Below, in pieces: positions 16,487-26,088 of a DNA stretch of 64,000 nucleotides (positions within the stretch are counted from its first letter, which is position 1; every line of letters begins with the position of its first letter). Under the pieces are notes generated by a model. That model did not search any database. It saw nothing but the letters and a program-made list of their open reading frames with translations, and had not been told where the DNA came from. Source of the stretch: Flavobacterium notoginsengisoli (GTDB lineage Bacteria > Bacteroidota > Bacteroidia > Flavobacteriales > Flavobacteriaceae). Position numbers and translations under genes: made by a program. The stretch is from positions 1-64,000 of the forward strand of contig NZ_JACHLB010000004.1 of the NCBI RefSeq assembly GCF_014207905.1, given 5' to 3'.

Positions 16487-19024
16487 ATGACACACACCTA
16501 TACAATTTCGGGGATGACTTGCGATGGATGTCGTACAAAAGTAGAAAAAACGCTAAATGCCGTAGAGGGAATAAAGGCAAAAGTCACTTTAGATCCTCCA
16601 TTAGCAACCATAACAATGGAAAAACATATTGCTGTCCAAGAGCTCCAGGAAGCATTGACTGCGGTTGGAAAGTACACCATTGAAATGGCTCATGTGCCCC
16701 ATTCGGATGAAAAAAAAGCGGAAAAGTCATGCTGTAGCACTGCTAAGGATGATGCCCGCAAAGATGATCATAAAACGACAGCCGTTGCACATAATCATGC
16801 GGGTGGTAAATACTATTGCCCGATGCATTGTGAAGGAGATAAAATGTATGATAAAGCAGGAGATTGTCCTGTATGTGGAATGCATTTGGTGCAAGAACCA
16901 GCTGCTGCCCAGGTTCAGCAGTATACATGTCCAATGCATCCGGAAGTTATAGCCGATTCGCCGGGTTCATGCCCTATTTGCGGGATGGATCTGGTGCCGC
17001 TGCAGCCAAGTGAAAGCCAAGACCAGAGAATTTACAAGGATTTGGTTAAGAAAATGAAAATAGCGGTAGTATTTACTGTTCCCATTTTTGCCATCGCAAT
17101 GATAGAAATGGTGCACAACAATCCTTTACTTCAACTAATGGATGCCTCTAAATGGAACTGGGTACAACTTGTTTTGTCTCTTCCTGTGGTTTTTTATGCC
17201 TGCAGGATATTTTTTGTGCGAGCATGGAAATCAATAATTACTTGGAATCTCAATATGTTTACCCTTATCGGTATTGGTACAGGAGTGGCATTTATATTTA
17301 GTTTGGCCGGTATTTTTTTTCCAGATATTTTTCCAAGCGAATTCAAGACCGAACACGGAACGGTGCTTCTATACTTCGAGGCTACAACAGTTATTCTAAC
17401 TTTGGTTTTGTTAGGACAGTTACTTGAAGCCAGGGCGCACAGCCAAACCAGTGGTGCTATAAAAGAATTATTAAAACTGGCTCCTACCCAAGCTACCTTG
17501 GTAATTGATGGCCGCGATCAGGTAATCTCAATCCACGATATCAAAAAAGGTGATTTATTACGCGTAAAACCCGGAGACAAAATTCCTGTGGATGGGAAAA
17601 TAACTGATGGTGAAAGTACAATAGACGAATCGATGATTACCGGTGAACCAATTCCTGTGGATAAAAAAATGGGAGACATGGTGTCATCAGGAACTATCAA
17701 TGGGAACAAATCATTTGTTATGATTGCAGAAAAAGTAGGTTCAGAAACCCTGCTTTCGCAAATTATACAAATGGTAAATAATGCAAGCCGTTCCAAAGCA
17801 CCAATTCAGAAACTGGCAGACAGCATCGCTAAATATTTTGTACCGATTGTTGTTATAATTTCTCTTCTTACTTTTTTCATCTGGGCAAAATTTGGTCCGG
17901 AACCGGCAATGGTTTACGGCTTTATCAACGCTATTGCAGTATTGATAATTGCCTGCCCTTGTGCATTAGGTTTAGCAACACCCATGTCAGTAATGGTGGG
18001 GGTTGGTAAAGGAGCACAATCAGGAATTCTTATAAAAAATGCCGAAGCTTTGGAAAAAATGAACAAAGTAAATGTTCTGATTACTGATAAAACAGGAACA
18101 ATTACCCAAGGCAAACCTTCGGTAGAAAAAATTGTAGCACTGCAATATTCAGAAGATGAACTGCTGCAATACACAGCGTCTTTAAATCAGTACAGCGAAC
18201 ATCCTCTGGCAGAAGCCGTAGTGGAATTTGCAAAAGCAAAAAATGTTTCTTTGACAAAAGTCGATGATTTTGAAAACATCGCAGGAAAAGGAGTTATTGG
18301 GACTGCTAGCGGTAAAAAGACGGCATTAGGGAATAAAAAATTAATGGAGCACGCAGGCGTCACTGTTTCTGCTGACATAGAAGAGAAAATTATTGCCGAA
18401 CAAAAATTAGGAAAGACAGTTTCTTACATCGCTGTGGATAAAAACGTAGTGGGATTTGTAACGATAACCGATGCCATAAAAGAAACTAGTGCTGCTGCCG
18501 TAAAAGAATTAATGCGCCAGGGAGTTGAAGTAATCATGCTTACGGGAGATAATATAAATACCGCCCAGGCTGTTGCCGAAGAGCTTCATTTGACTTCTTT
18601 TCAAGCAGGCTGCTTACCGGAGGATAAATTAAAAGTAATCCAGAAATTACAAGCCGAAGGAAAAACTGTTGCTATGGCAGGTGACGGTATAAATGATGCG
18701 CCTGCTTTGGCACAATCGGATATAGGTATTGCGATGGGAACAGGAACAGATGTAGCCATAGAAAGTGCCAAGATTACTTTGGTAAAAGGGGATTTGCAAG
18801 GAATTGTCAAAGCAAAAAACCTGAGCCACGCCGTAATGAGCAACATCAGACAAAATCTATTCTTTGCTTTTATATACAACGTATTAGGGGTTCCCGTTGC
18901 AGCTGGAGTTTTATATCCGTTTTTCGGAATATTGCTTTCGCCCATGATTGCCGCCCTGGCCATGAGTTTCAGTTCTGTTTCAGTAATTGTCAATGCCTTG
19001 CGTTTAAGAAGTTTAAAACTCTAA
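16487..19024 (+). CDS. copA: Copper-translocating P1B-type ATPase (CopA-like)
   Basis: An 845-residue P1B-1 ATPase. Order: an HMA domain (C12-xx-C15), a Cys/His-rich linker (about 72-107), two HMBD modules (about 109-135 and 146-172), eight TM helices, the actuator domain (TGEP loop), the ion-site motif CPC at 490-492, phosphorylation Asp534 in DKTGT, the HP motif in SEHPLAEA, and the nucleotide/hinge motif GDGINDAPAL. It exports Cu(I)/Ag(I) from cytosol to periplasm, where the Cus-like proteins would take over. It has its own 89-base leader, so it may have a separate promoter. Confidence 0.93.
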   Translation: MTHTYTISGMTCDGCRTKVEKTLNAVEGIKAKVTLDPPLATITMEKHIAVQELQEALTAVGKYTIEMAHVPHSDEKKAEKSCCSTAKDDARKDDHKTTAVAHNHAGGKYYCPMHCEGDKMYDKAGDCPVCGMHLVQEPAAAQVQQYTCPMHPEVIADSPGSCPICGMDLVPLQPSESQDQRIYKDLVKKMKIAVVFTVPIFAIAMIEMVHNNPLLQLMDASKWNWVQLVLSLPVVFYACRIFFVRAWKSIITWNLNMFTLIGIGTGVAFIFSLAGIFFPDIFPSEFKTEHGTVLLYFEATTVILTLVLLGQLLEARAHSQTSGAIKELLKLAPTQATLVIDGRDQVISIHDIKKGDLLRVKPGDKIPVDGKITDGESTIDESMITGEPIPVDKKMGDMVSSGTINGNKSFVMIAEKVGSETLLSQIIQMVNNASRSKAPIQKLADSIAKYFVPIVVIISLLTFFIWAKFGPEPAMVYGFINAIAVLIIACPCALGLATPMSVMVGVGKGAQSGILIKNAEALEKMNKVNVLITDKTGTITQGKPSVEKIVALQYSEDELLQYTASLNQYSEHPLAEAVVEFAKAKNVSLTKVDDFENIAGKGVIGTASGKKTALGNKKLMEHAGVTVSADIEEKIIAEQKLGKTVSYIAVDKNVVGFVTITDAIKETSAAAVKELMRQGVEVIMLTGDNINTAQAVAEELHLTSFQAGCLPEDKLKVIQKLQAEGKTVAMAGDGINDAPALAQSDIGIAMGTGTDVAIESAKITLVKGDLQGIVKAKNLSHAVMSNIRQNLFFAFIYNVLGVPVAAGVLYPFFGILLSPMIAALAMSFSSVSVIVNALRLRSLKL

Positions 19025-19047
19025 ATAACATATAATTTAGCATACAA

Positions 19048-20292
19048 ATGACCAATCTGGCACAAATTATTGAGCAGTATAAAAATGACAGCGAAAGTGT
19101 CTATAATACCTGGTTTATAGATAACGACCAAAGATTAAAGGCTTTTCGTACTATCAGACGCGGTGTCTTGCAAGTTATTGAAGATATTAAAAACCAAACC
19201 TTTCCCAACGATTTCAAAGGAAGCAGTTTGGAATTTGTTCTGAGCTGCATTGCAGAACAGAAACAAATTTTTGTAGGCGTTTCCCATCCGTTTTATTGGA
19301 AACCCAAATTGCGCATACCTGACATCTATGAAAATCAAAACAATAAATCAGCTTTTGGTCAGTTCCTTGAAAACTGCATCAATGCAAAATCTGAAGAACA
19401 GGTTCTGAAGGAAATTGTAAAACTTGATCAATTAAAAATTAAGGGCCTAGGGCCGGCAGTAGCCAGTATTTTGTATTTCATGCACCCAACCTGGTTCCCT
19501 CCTTTTAACACTGCCATTGTCAACGGGTTTAATTTTCTTTTTAAAGACAAAAAAAAATTAGGCAGCTGGACAGAATATTTAAAAATAAGAGAAACTGTTA
19601 TCCAGACTAATCTCCTGTATAAATCACAGCTTTCAAATGACCTTGGCGCCATTGCTGGACTGTGTTTTGAAATTGGGACCCAGAAAATGCTGATCGGCAG
19701 CGATGAATATCTGAGCGAGGCGGAACGTTCAAGGTTCGAGAAAAACATTCACAAGCGGCAAAAAGAAATACTCGAAGAAAGGCTCGAAGAAAATCTTCAC
19801 AGCGAAATGCAATATCATCTATTAAAAATTGGCATTTCTCTTGGTTTTGATGTTACACCGGCAAGTAATGATAAAAGTAAATCATTTAATGGCCAAAATT
19901 TTTCTTTTATATCACTAGCGAAATTCCCTGAGCTGCCCACCGATAAAGACACTCAAAACACTATCAGGCTTATTGATGTACTCTGGTTCGAGAAAGGTAC
20001 AAACAAAATCATAGGCGCCTTTGAAGTAGAAAAAAGCACCAGTATCTATTCCGGCATACTGCGCCTGTCTGATCTTTATTTCAGTATTTCCAGCGGACAG
20101 GAAGTTTTTTACATAATTATACCCAATAACCGCGAAAAAGATGTGATACTCCAACTAAATAGACCCGCCATAAAAAACTCAAAAATGAATATAAAGTATA
20201 TTCTTTTTTCCGAATTAAGAGCCAATTGTGATGCTATATGCAAATTTGGCAGCGACCATTCGATAATGGAAAAAATAGCCAAATCAATTTAA
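19048..20292 (+). CDS. Restriction-endonuclease-like protein in copper block
   Basis: A 414-residue soluble protein. The N-terminal half has a helix-hairpin-helix-like stretch (IKGLGPAVASILYFMHP, around 130-150). The C-terminal part has Asp310 (LIDVLWFE), then a strand with E326-V-E328-K329-S, resembling the D ... ExE variant of the PD-(D/E)XK nuclease core, followed by YSGILRLSDLYFS. Proteins of this type are annotated as type II restriction-endonuclease-like. No methyltransferase is encoded nearby. It lies 23 bases after copA and 13 before the DUF2911 gene, so it appears to ride in the copper operon. Function not assigned. Confidence 0.6.
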   Translation: MTNLAQIIEQYKNDSESVYNTWFIDNDQRLKAFRTIRRGVLQVIEDIKNQTFPNDFKGSSLEFVLSCIAEQKQIFVGVSHPFYWKPKLRIPDIYENQNNKSAFGQFLENCINAKSEEQVLKEIVKLDQLKIKGLGPAVASILYFMHPTWFPPFNTAIVNGFNFLFKDKKKLGSWTEYLKIRETVIQTNLLYKSQLSNDLGAIAGLCFEIGTQKMLIGSDEYLSEAERSRFEKNIHKRQKEILEERLEENLHSEMQYHLLKIGISLGFDVTPASNDKSKSFNGQNFSFISLAKFPELPTDKDTQNTIRLIDVLWFEKGTNKIIGAFEVEKSTSIYSGILRLSDLYFSISSGQEVFYIIIPNNREKDVILQLNRPAIKNSKMNIKYILFSELRANCDAICKFGSDHSIMEKIAKSI

Positions 20293-20305
20293 AATTAAAA
20301 ATTCT

Positions 20306-21178
20306 ATGAAAAAAATAATTCTAATAAGCTTTATTCTCCTGCAATCATTATCTCTTTCTGCACAGGAAAAAGTTCAAATTAAACTCCCTCCCGCAAGTCC
20401 GTCAGCCTCTTTTCAACAAGAGATCGGAAGTTCAACAATCAAAATGGCTTACAGCAGGCCTTTAGTCAGAGGGCGGAAAATATTTGGTGAACTGGTGCCC
20501 TTTGGCAAACTCTGGCGCACAGGTGCCAGCGATTGTACAACAATAAGCACCAATGAAGATATCACTTTTGGAGATACTATTTTAAAAGCAGGCACCTATT
20601 CTATATTCTCAATTCCATCAGAAAATCAGTGGACCATCATTATAAATACTGATACTGCCTTGCACGGGGATACAGGCTATGATGAAAAAAAGGACATCAT
20701 GCGTTTTGTAGTTCCAGCAGAAAAAACGGATAACTTCTATGAGACATTTACTATAGAATTAAATGACATTAACAGCAAAGGCGAAGGTTCCCTGAAGATA
20801 GCATGGGAAAATACCCTGGTTAAAATTCCAATCAAAAGCAAAGCTGACCAAGAAATACTAGCCTTGATAGATAAACATCTCGTTAGGGAGAAAAGTCAAA
20901 ATGCCGCTTTGCTGTTTCAGGCAGCAAATTATTATTCCATAACCGGGAGAGCCAATACCCAGGCAATATCCTGGCTGATGGAGGCAGAAAAACTTGATCC
21001 TGAGAATTTTTATTATCCAACTTTAAGGCAAAAACTATCTGTAGAACTAAAAGACTATTCTGGTGCCGTAGAAGCTGCCAAGAAAGCATTAGCTATTGCA
21101 GAACAGAAAAAAATGAAAAGTGTGGAGAAATTGAAAAACCAGGTCGCAGAATTGGAGTTGTTAGCTAAAAATAATTAA
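20306..21178 (+). CDS. DUF2911 domain protein
   Basis: A 290-residue exported protein (signal peptide ending SLSAQ, residue 19). The DUF2911 domain covers about 25-185, with family motifs SRPLVRGRKIFGELVPFGKLWRTG given here in two parts: SRPLVRGRKIFG and LVPFGKLWRTGA, then LKAGTYSIFSIP and WTIIIN. The remaining part is helical and TPR-like (about 190-290), with a tail of Lys/Glu. The family is common in Bacteroidota with unknown function. Its position between copper genes suggests an envelope role, but the family also occurs in many unrelated contexts. Confidence 0.83.
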   Translation: MKKIILISFILLQSLSLSAQEKVQIKLPPASPSASFQQEIGSSTIKMAYSRPLVRGRKIFGELVPFGKLWRTGASDCTTISTNEDITFGDTILKAGTYSIFSIPSENQWTIIINTDTALHGDTGYDEKKDIMRFVVPAEKTDNFYETFTIELNDINSKGEGSLKIAWENTLVKIPIKSKADQEILALIDKHLVREKSQNAALLFQAANYYSITGRANTQAISWLMEAEKLDPENFYYPTLRQKLSVELKDYSGAVEAAKKALAIAEQKKMKSVEKLKNQVAELELLAKNN

Positions 21179-21301
21179 GTAAGCCTTATTGATATATTAA
21201 GAGCATAAATAATGTCCCCTGTACCTTCTTAAGCTACTATCTCTAAGCTTTCTTTGTTCAGGGTAAATCGATGAATTTAAATAACCTTTAAATAAAAAAT
21301 C

Positions 21302-21793
21302 ATGAAAACCGAACACACAACTAAGCATTCAGAAGAGTTAAACTTAGAAATGTACAAAAAATTAGCCCTTATGGCAGTACTATCATTTATTTCCATGTAT
21401 GTGCTGATGTATTCGATGGTTGATGTATTTGCTAATGCAATTCCCAATCTAAATCAGTTTTACATGGCAGCACTTATGACTATGCCAATGCTCATTATAG
21501 AGATTATAGTAATGCGCACTATGTATATGAATAAAATGTGGAACAAAGTAATACTTGCCGCTGGGAGTCTTGCTCTAGTAATTTTTTTTTCCTGCATCAG
21601 ACAGCAAGCAGCAGTTGATGACAAACAATTCTTAAAATCAATGATACCACACCATGCAGCGGCAATACTGATGGCCCAAAAAACTGTTCTTCAGGATCCG
21701 GAAACAAGCCAGCTGGCAAAAAACATTATAAAAGCGCAACAAGCAGAAATTGCACAAATGAAAGCCAAATTGAATGAAATGGAAAAAAAATAA
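21302..21793 (+). CDS. DUF305 membrane protein
   Basis: A 163-residue protein with three predicted membrane helices (about 19-40, 55-71 and 82-98) and a C-terminal DUF305 segment with the family motif MIPHHAAAILMA (H117, H118) followed by a helix ending at residue 162. DUF305 proteins are ferritin-like in fold and often sit beside copper genes; the usual second His motif is not evident here, so this is a short form. It ends just before the multicopper oxidase gene, 28 bases from its likely start. A copper-binding role is inferred. Confidence 0.8.
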   Translation: MKTEHTTKHSEELNLEMYKKLALMAVLSFISMYVLMYSMVDVFANAIPNLNQFYMAALMTMPMLIIEIIVMRTMYMNKMWNKVILAAGSLALVIFFSCIRQQAAVDDKQFLKSMIPHHAAAILMAQKTVLQDPETSQLAKNIIKAQQAEIAQMKAKLNEMEKK

Positions 21794-21821
21794 TAGAATG
21801 ACAATCTGTAAAAAAAGAAAG

Positions 21822-24344
21822 ATGAAAAATATACTGACAATGCTCATCGTTATAATTTTCCCTGCCATAATCCAAGCCCAGGATATGAAAGGAATGGAGA
21901 TGGATAAAAAACAGCCCACAGAAGAGTCAAAGTCTTCTACTTACACCTGTCCCATGCATCCTGAAATTCACGAATCCAAACCGGGAAACTGTCCAAAATG
22001 CGGCATGAAACTAGTACCGGAAAAAACAAAAAAACAAAAAGAAGCATCATCCCATAAGGACAATGAAAAACAGGTTTCCAAAAAGCAAGCCAGCCAACAG
22101 GAAGCGCCAGTAAAGGGCAGCAGCAATGATATAAACACTCAAAAAGCAGCTGGAGAAAATAACCCACAGCCTCGTGTAGTCCGGTATGATCTTTATGTAA
22201 GAGATACCATTGTAAATTTTACAGGAAAACCCAAAAGAGCTATAGCTGTTAATGGGCAAATACCCATGCCTACCCTGACCTTCACAGAAGGGGATATTGC
22301 TGAAATCTATGTCCATAATGAACTCAATGAAGACACTTCTCTGCACTGGCACGGTTTATTCTTACCCAATAAGTATGATGGTGTGCCAAACTTGACACAA
22401 ATGCCAATTAAGCCGCACACGACACATCTGTATACTTTTCCTATTATTCAGCATGGCACACACTGGTACCACAGCCACACTGAACTTCAAGAACAAATTG
22501 GCATGTACGGTTCTTTTATTATGAATAAAAAAACCGATGCTCCAACTTTCCGAAAAGGAATAGATGATCTGCCGACTGTTCCGATAGTACTGAGCGAATG
22601 GACAGATATGAAACCTGAAAATGTACACCGTCTGCTGCATAATGCATCAGACTGGTTTGCTATTAAGAAAGGAACAACGCAAAGCTATGCAGAAGCGGTA
22701 AGACAAGGATATTTTAAGGACAAAATTAAAAATGAATGGAAACGTATGAATGCCATGGATGTCAGTGATGTATATTACGACAAATTTTTGATTAATGGAA
22801 AAAGTGAAAGTCAGCTTTCCCAATTTAAAGCAGGTGATAAAGTCCGGCTGCGAGTTGCCAATGGCGGTGCATCAACCTATTTCTGGCTGACCTACGCTGG
22901 TGGAAAAATTACAGTTGTTGCCAATGACGGCAATGACGTAGAGCCGGTTGATGTAGATCGTTTAATTATTGCAGTTTCTGAAACCTATGATATAATTGTA
23001 ACCATACCTGCAGATAAAACCGCTTATGAATTTTTGGCAACATCAGAGGACCGAACAAAATCTACCTCCCTGTACATTGGCGGCGGAATTAAACAACTCG
23101 CAGCACCACTGCCTAAACTCAAATACTTTGAAGGAATGAAAATGATGAATGGCATGATGAAAATGAATGGTGATCTGGATGATATGGGAATGAGCATGAG
23201 CCTCAATAAAATGGATATGAATGTAGTAATGTATCCTGAAATTACTGGTGCGCTAAAACCAAAAAAAAATATGGAGATGGACGGTATGAAAATGGGTGCC
23301 GAACAATACGACGCCAATGCGCTTTCAGATATTACCACCCTGAACTATGCAATGCTAAAATCCCCAACCAAAACAACACTTCCTGAAAATGCCCCGGTAA
23401 AAGAATTAAAATTTGAGCTGACCGGTAATATGAATCGATATGTATGGAGTCTGGACAATAAAGTAGTTTCTGAATCAGATAAAATATTAATCAAAAAAGG
23501 TGAAAATGTACGAATCATTTTGCATAATAATTCTATGATGCGCCATCCAATGCACCTGCATGGGCATGATTTCAGGGTCCTTAACGGACAGGGAGAATAT
23601 GCACCATTAAAAAATGTGATTGATATAATGCCGATGGAAACCGATACTTTGGAGTTTAATGCCAATGTAGAGGGAGACTGGTTTTTTCACTGTCATATTT
23701 TGTACCATATGATGAGCGGAATGGGAAGGGTTTTTACCTATGAAAATCAACCTGCCAATCCTGAAATACCAGATCCTAAATTAGCACAACGAAAATTATT
23801 TGCCGATGACAGAAAATTCCATTTTATGGCAGAGAACGACTTTGCAACCAATGGAAATGATGGTGAAGCAATGTATCAAAGTACGCGCTGGAGTATTGGA
23901 ACCGAATGGAGATTAGGATATAATGAGATGCATGGTTATGAAACCGAGACGCATATTGGACGATATATTGGAAAAATGCAATGGTTAATGCCATTTGTCG
24001 GATTTGACTGGAGATATCGAAAAATGGGAGAAGATGTACAAGAAAGAAACCTTTTTGGACAAAACAATACTAAAGATAAACGTGCCGTAGCAAGTTTAGG
24101 GGTCAATTACACCCTTCCCATGCTAATAGTTGCACAGGCTGAAGTTTTTACGGACGGTAAAGTCAGATTACAGTTTGAACGTAAGGACATTCCAGTTTCC
24201 AAAAGGCTAAGAATGAATTTGATGTGGAACACCGACAAGGAATATATGGCAGGACTACGGTATATAATCACCAGATGGGGTTCTCTTTCTTCCCACTATG
24301 ACAGCGATATGGGCTTTGGCGCCGGTTTTATTTTAAATTATTAA
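21822..24344 (+). CDS. Multicopper oxidase (CopA/PcoA type) with HMBD and C-terminal extension
   Basis: About 840 residues; start 21822 gives a clean signal peptide (MKNILTMLIVIIFPAIIQAQ) with an A/G-rich ribosome site before it. An HMBD lies at about 41-67. The three-cupredoxin oxidase covers about 115-640, with copper motifs HWHG (from residue 175), HWYHSH, HPMHLHGHD and HCHILYHMMSGM (from 623), so all copper ligands are present. A Met-rich insert (about 425-500, for example MKMMNGMMKMNGD) is typical of cuprous oxidases. The last 185 or so residues alternate aromatic strands like an outer-membrane CopB/PcoB-type barrel. It probably oxidises Cu(I) in the periplasm. Confidence 0.9.
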   Translation: MKNILTMLIVIIFPAIIQAQDMKGMEMDKKQPTEESKSSTYTCPMHPEIHESKPGNCPKCGMKLVPEKTKKQKEASSHKDNEKQVSKKQASQQEAPVKGSSNDINTQKAAGENNPQPRVVRYDLYVRDTIVNFTGKPKRAIAVNGQIPMPTLTFTEGDIAEIYVHNELNEDTSLHWHGLFLPNKYDGVPNLTQMPIKPHTTHLYTFPIIQHGTHWYHSHTELQEQIGMYGSFIMNKKTDAPTFRKGIDDLPTVPIVLSEWTDMKPENVHRLLHNASDWFAIKKGTTQSYAEAVRQGYFKDKIKNEWKRMNAMDVSDVYYDKFLINGKSESQLSQFKAGDKVRLRVANGGASTYFWLTYAGGKITVVANDGNDVEPVDVDRLIIAVSETYDIIVTIPADKTAYEFLATSEDRTKSTSLYIGGGIKQLAAPLPKLKYFEGMKMMNGMMKMNGDLDDMGMSMSLNKMDMNVVMYPEITGALKPKKNMEMDGMKMGAEQYDANALSDITTLNYAMLKSPTKTTLPENAPVKELKFELTGNMNRYVWSLDNKVVSESDKILIKKGENVRIILHNNSMMRHPMHLHGHDFRVLNGQGEYAPLKNVIDIMPMETDTLEFNANVEGDWFFHCHILYHMMSGMGRVFTYENQPANPEIPDPKLAQRKLFADDRKFHFMAENDFATNGNDGEAMYQSTRWSIGTEWRLGYNEMHGYETETHIGRYIGKMQWLMPFVGFDWRYRKMGEDVQERNLFGQNNTKDKRAVASLGVNYTLPMLIVAQAEVFTDGKVRLQFERKDIPVSKRLRMNLMWNTDKEYMAGLRYIITRWGSLSSHYDSDMGFGAGFILNY

Positions 24345-24692
24345 TGTTGTCTGATTAGAATATAAAAATATACATTACAATGGATTAAACCGACACTCGA
24401 TCATTAGAAGGTGCCGCTGATATCACAACTTTATTTATCAATTAAAGAATGCCAATCTTAAATTAAAGATTGGCATTCTTTTATTAGACTATAAAACAGA
24501 TCCTTCTTTTTATAGTAAGATGAGGATTTGTGATAGTATGCTTTAAATATGCCGCTTCAAGAATTAAAACAATCTTTAAAAATTATTTTAACAAAATACT
24601 TAGTAAATTAACAATAAGACATTGAGAAAGAATATTGGAAATAAAATTACAATTATTACTTTTACATACTAATTCTATAGGATATAAGAAGT
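24345..24692. other. Intergenic region with bidirectional terminator
   Basis: About 350 bases, very AT-rich after 24500, between the multicopper oxidase and the porin gene. Apart from the perfect hairpin at 24444-24481 I see no gene or clear promoter. The stretch 24360-24430 has mixed composition without an open frame. Confidence 0.5.
24444..24486. terminator. Perfect 16-bp hairpin terminator
   Basis: Arms AAAGAATGCCAATCTT (24444-24459) and its exact complement (24466-24481) flank a 6-nt loop, with A-rich and T-rich ends on either side. It could stop transcription in both directions, and it closes the copper block transcript. Confidence 0.85.
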
Positions 24693-26007
24693 ATGATAAT
24701 TAAAACGGCAGCAAAAAAAACACCTACTGTTTTTTCTCTTTTTATTTATCATTCAATTAAGTGCTCAGGAAAAAGACACCATATCTCAGCAGTTTTTAAT
24801 GAACATAGAAATAAGGCCACGAGCCGAGTACACTTCAAATTATGTACTGCCTCCAAACGACTCTGCCGATCCTTATTTTTACATCACGCAGAGAAATAGG
24901 TTTTCTATGCAGTATGCAAGAGAAAAATGGCTAATAAAATCTGATTTGCAGGAAATTCATCTTTGGGACCAAAACAACAGGGCCTCCAAAGTAGAAAGCA
25001 TCAATTTTTCTCAGTTGTATTTTGAAACTAAATTTAAATCGTTAAATGTACGATTAGGAAGGCAAAGCATTTTATTAGATAATGGCAGACTGTTCTCTGA
25101 TGCGCCCTGGGCACAGCAAGGAAGAGCTCATGAAGGAATCCGAATAATGAAATATTCAAAACATCTCTCTAATGACTTTTTCTTTTTATTTACCAGAGAT
25201 TACAATACTGGATTTGAGCCGGCCTATTCACCTGTAGCTTCCAATAAATATAAATATCTGCTGGCAAATAGCCTTATTTACAATACTAGTAAAGGATTTT
25301 CATTTAACTCATTAAATGCAGTTGATTTTTTAGAGAACGCAAATTCGCAGCAACTATATACTCGTGCAACGATGGGTGGCCGGATAGATTTTAGAAATAA
25401 GCAATGGTATTATACCCTAAATTCCTATCTGCAGTTTGGCCGTAATGTTAAAGGTCAAAAATTATTGGCGTACTATTTTCAGCCTGAGATTAAATTGTCG
25501 CTGTTAAAATCTACCTGGCGTTTAGGTGCTGAAATAATTAGCGGAAGCAAATCTAAATTGTCTAGCAGCAGGTCTGGGGATTTTGATGTATTGTATGGGG
25601 TTACATGGAAATTCAATGGAAACATGAATGTATTTACACGTTTTCCAAATGATGTTAATGGAAAAGGGTTGGTAAATCCTTATTTGTTTACAACAATTCC
25701 GCTAAACAATAAATTAACACTTCGCTCCGATTTTCACTTATTTTACACCCAATATCCCCTTTTAAATAATTCAGGTCAGGAAATGTCAAAGTTTCTTGGG
25801 TTTGAAAATGATTTTTCAATAAAATACATGCCTGTCAGAGAAATAGAAATAAATTATGCCTTTTCATTTTATAAGTCATCAGGGGCTATGCAGTACCTGC
25901 CAAAAATACAAGATGAAAATAAGCTGGCTCTTTGGAGCTATCTTATGGTCTCGTATAATTTTAATGCCCTAAATTTAAAGACACTTAAAAAAAAGCACTT
26001 AAATTAA
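24693..26007 (+). CDS. Alginate-export-family outer-membrane protein, frameshifted in signal peptide
   Basis: A barrel protein of the alginate-export (PF13372) type: GRQSILLDNGRLFSDAPW, then GRAHEGIRI, and many alternating strands to the C-terminus. The continuous frame has its first ATG at 24799, which lacks a signal peptide. Upstream in the same frame (24721-24770) a hydrophobic signal ending QLSAQEK is encoded but has no start; the ATG at 24693 (MIIKTAAKK) is one base out of frame. Losing one A from the 8-A tract at 24713-24720 fuses them into a standard exported porin of about 438 residues. Substrate unknown; its place after the copper block suggests a metal or small-molecule channel. Confidence 0.72.
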
Positions 26008-26076
26008 AGTATTTTTTAATGCATTTGCTTGGAGAATGACTATAATAAAAATACATTTTTAATCATAATTTATATT

Positions 26077-26084
26077 TAAATTCG
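26077..26084 (+). promoter_or_regulatory. Candidate -7 element, near-leaderless promoter
   Basis: TAAATTCG lies only four bases before the GTG start of the small Cys-rich gene and aligns with TAAATTTG at 53453-53460 upstream of its paralogue. The same spacing in both copies supports function and implies a leaderless or nearly leaderless mRNA. Confidence 0.4.
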
Positions 26085-26088
26085 CAGT

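Noticed and set aside
24693..24899. Open frame of 68 codons at the start of the porin gene
   Set aside because: Only its first codons (before the poly-A tract) fit the porin's signal peptide; the rest is out of frame with the barrel and has no protein-like pattern, so it is treated as the frameshifted start of that gene.
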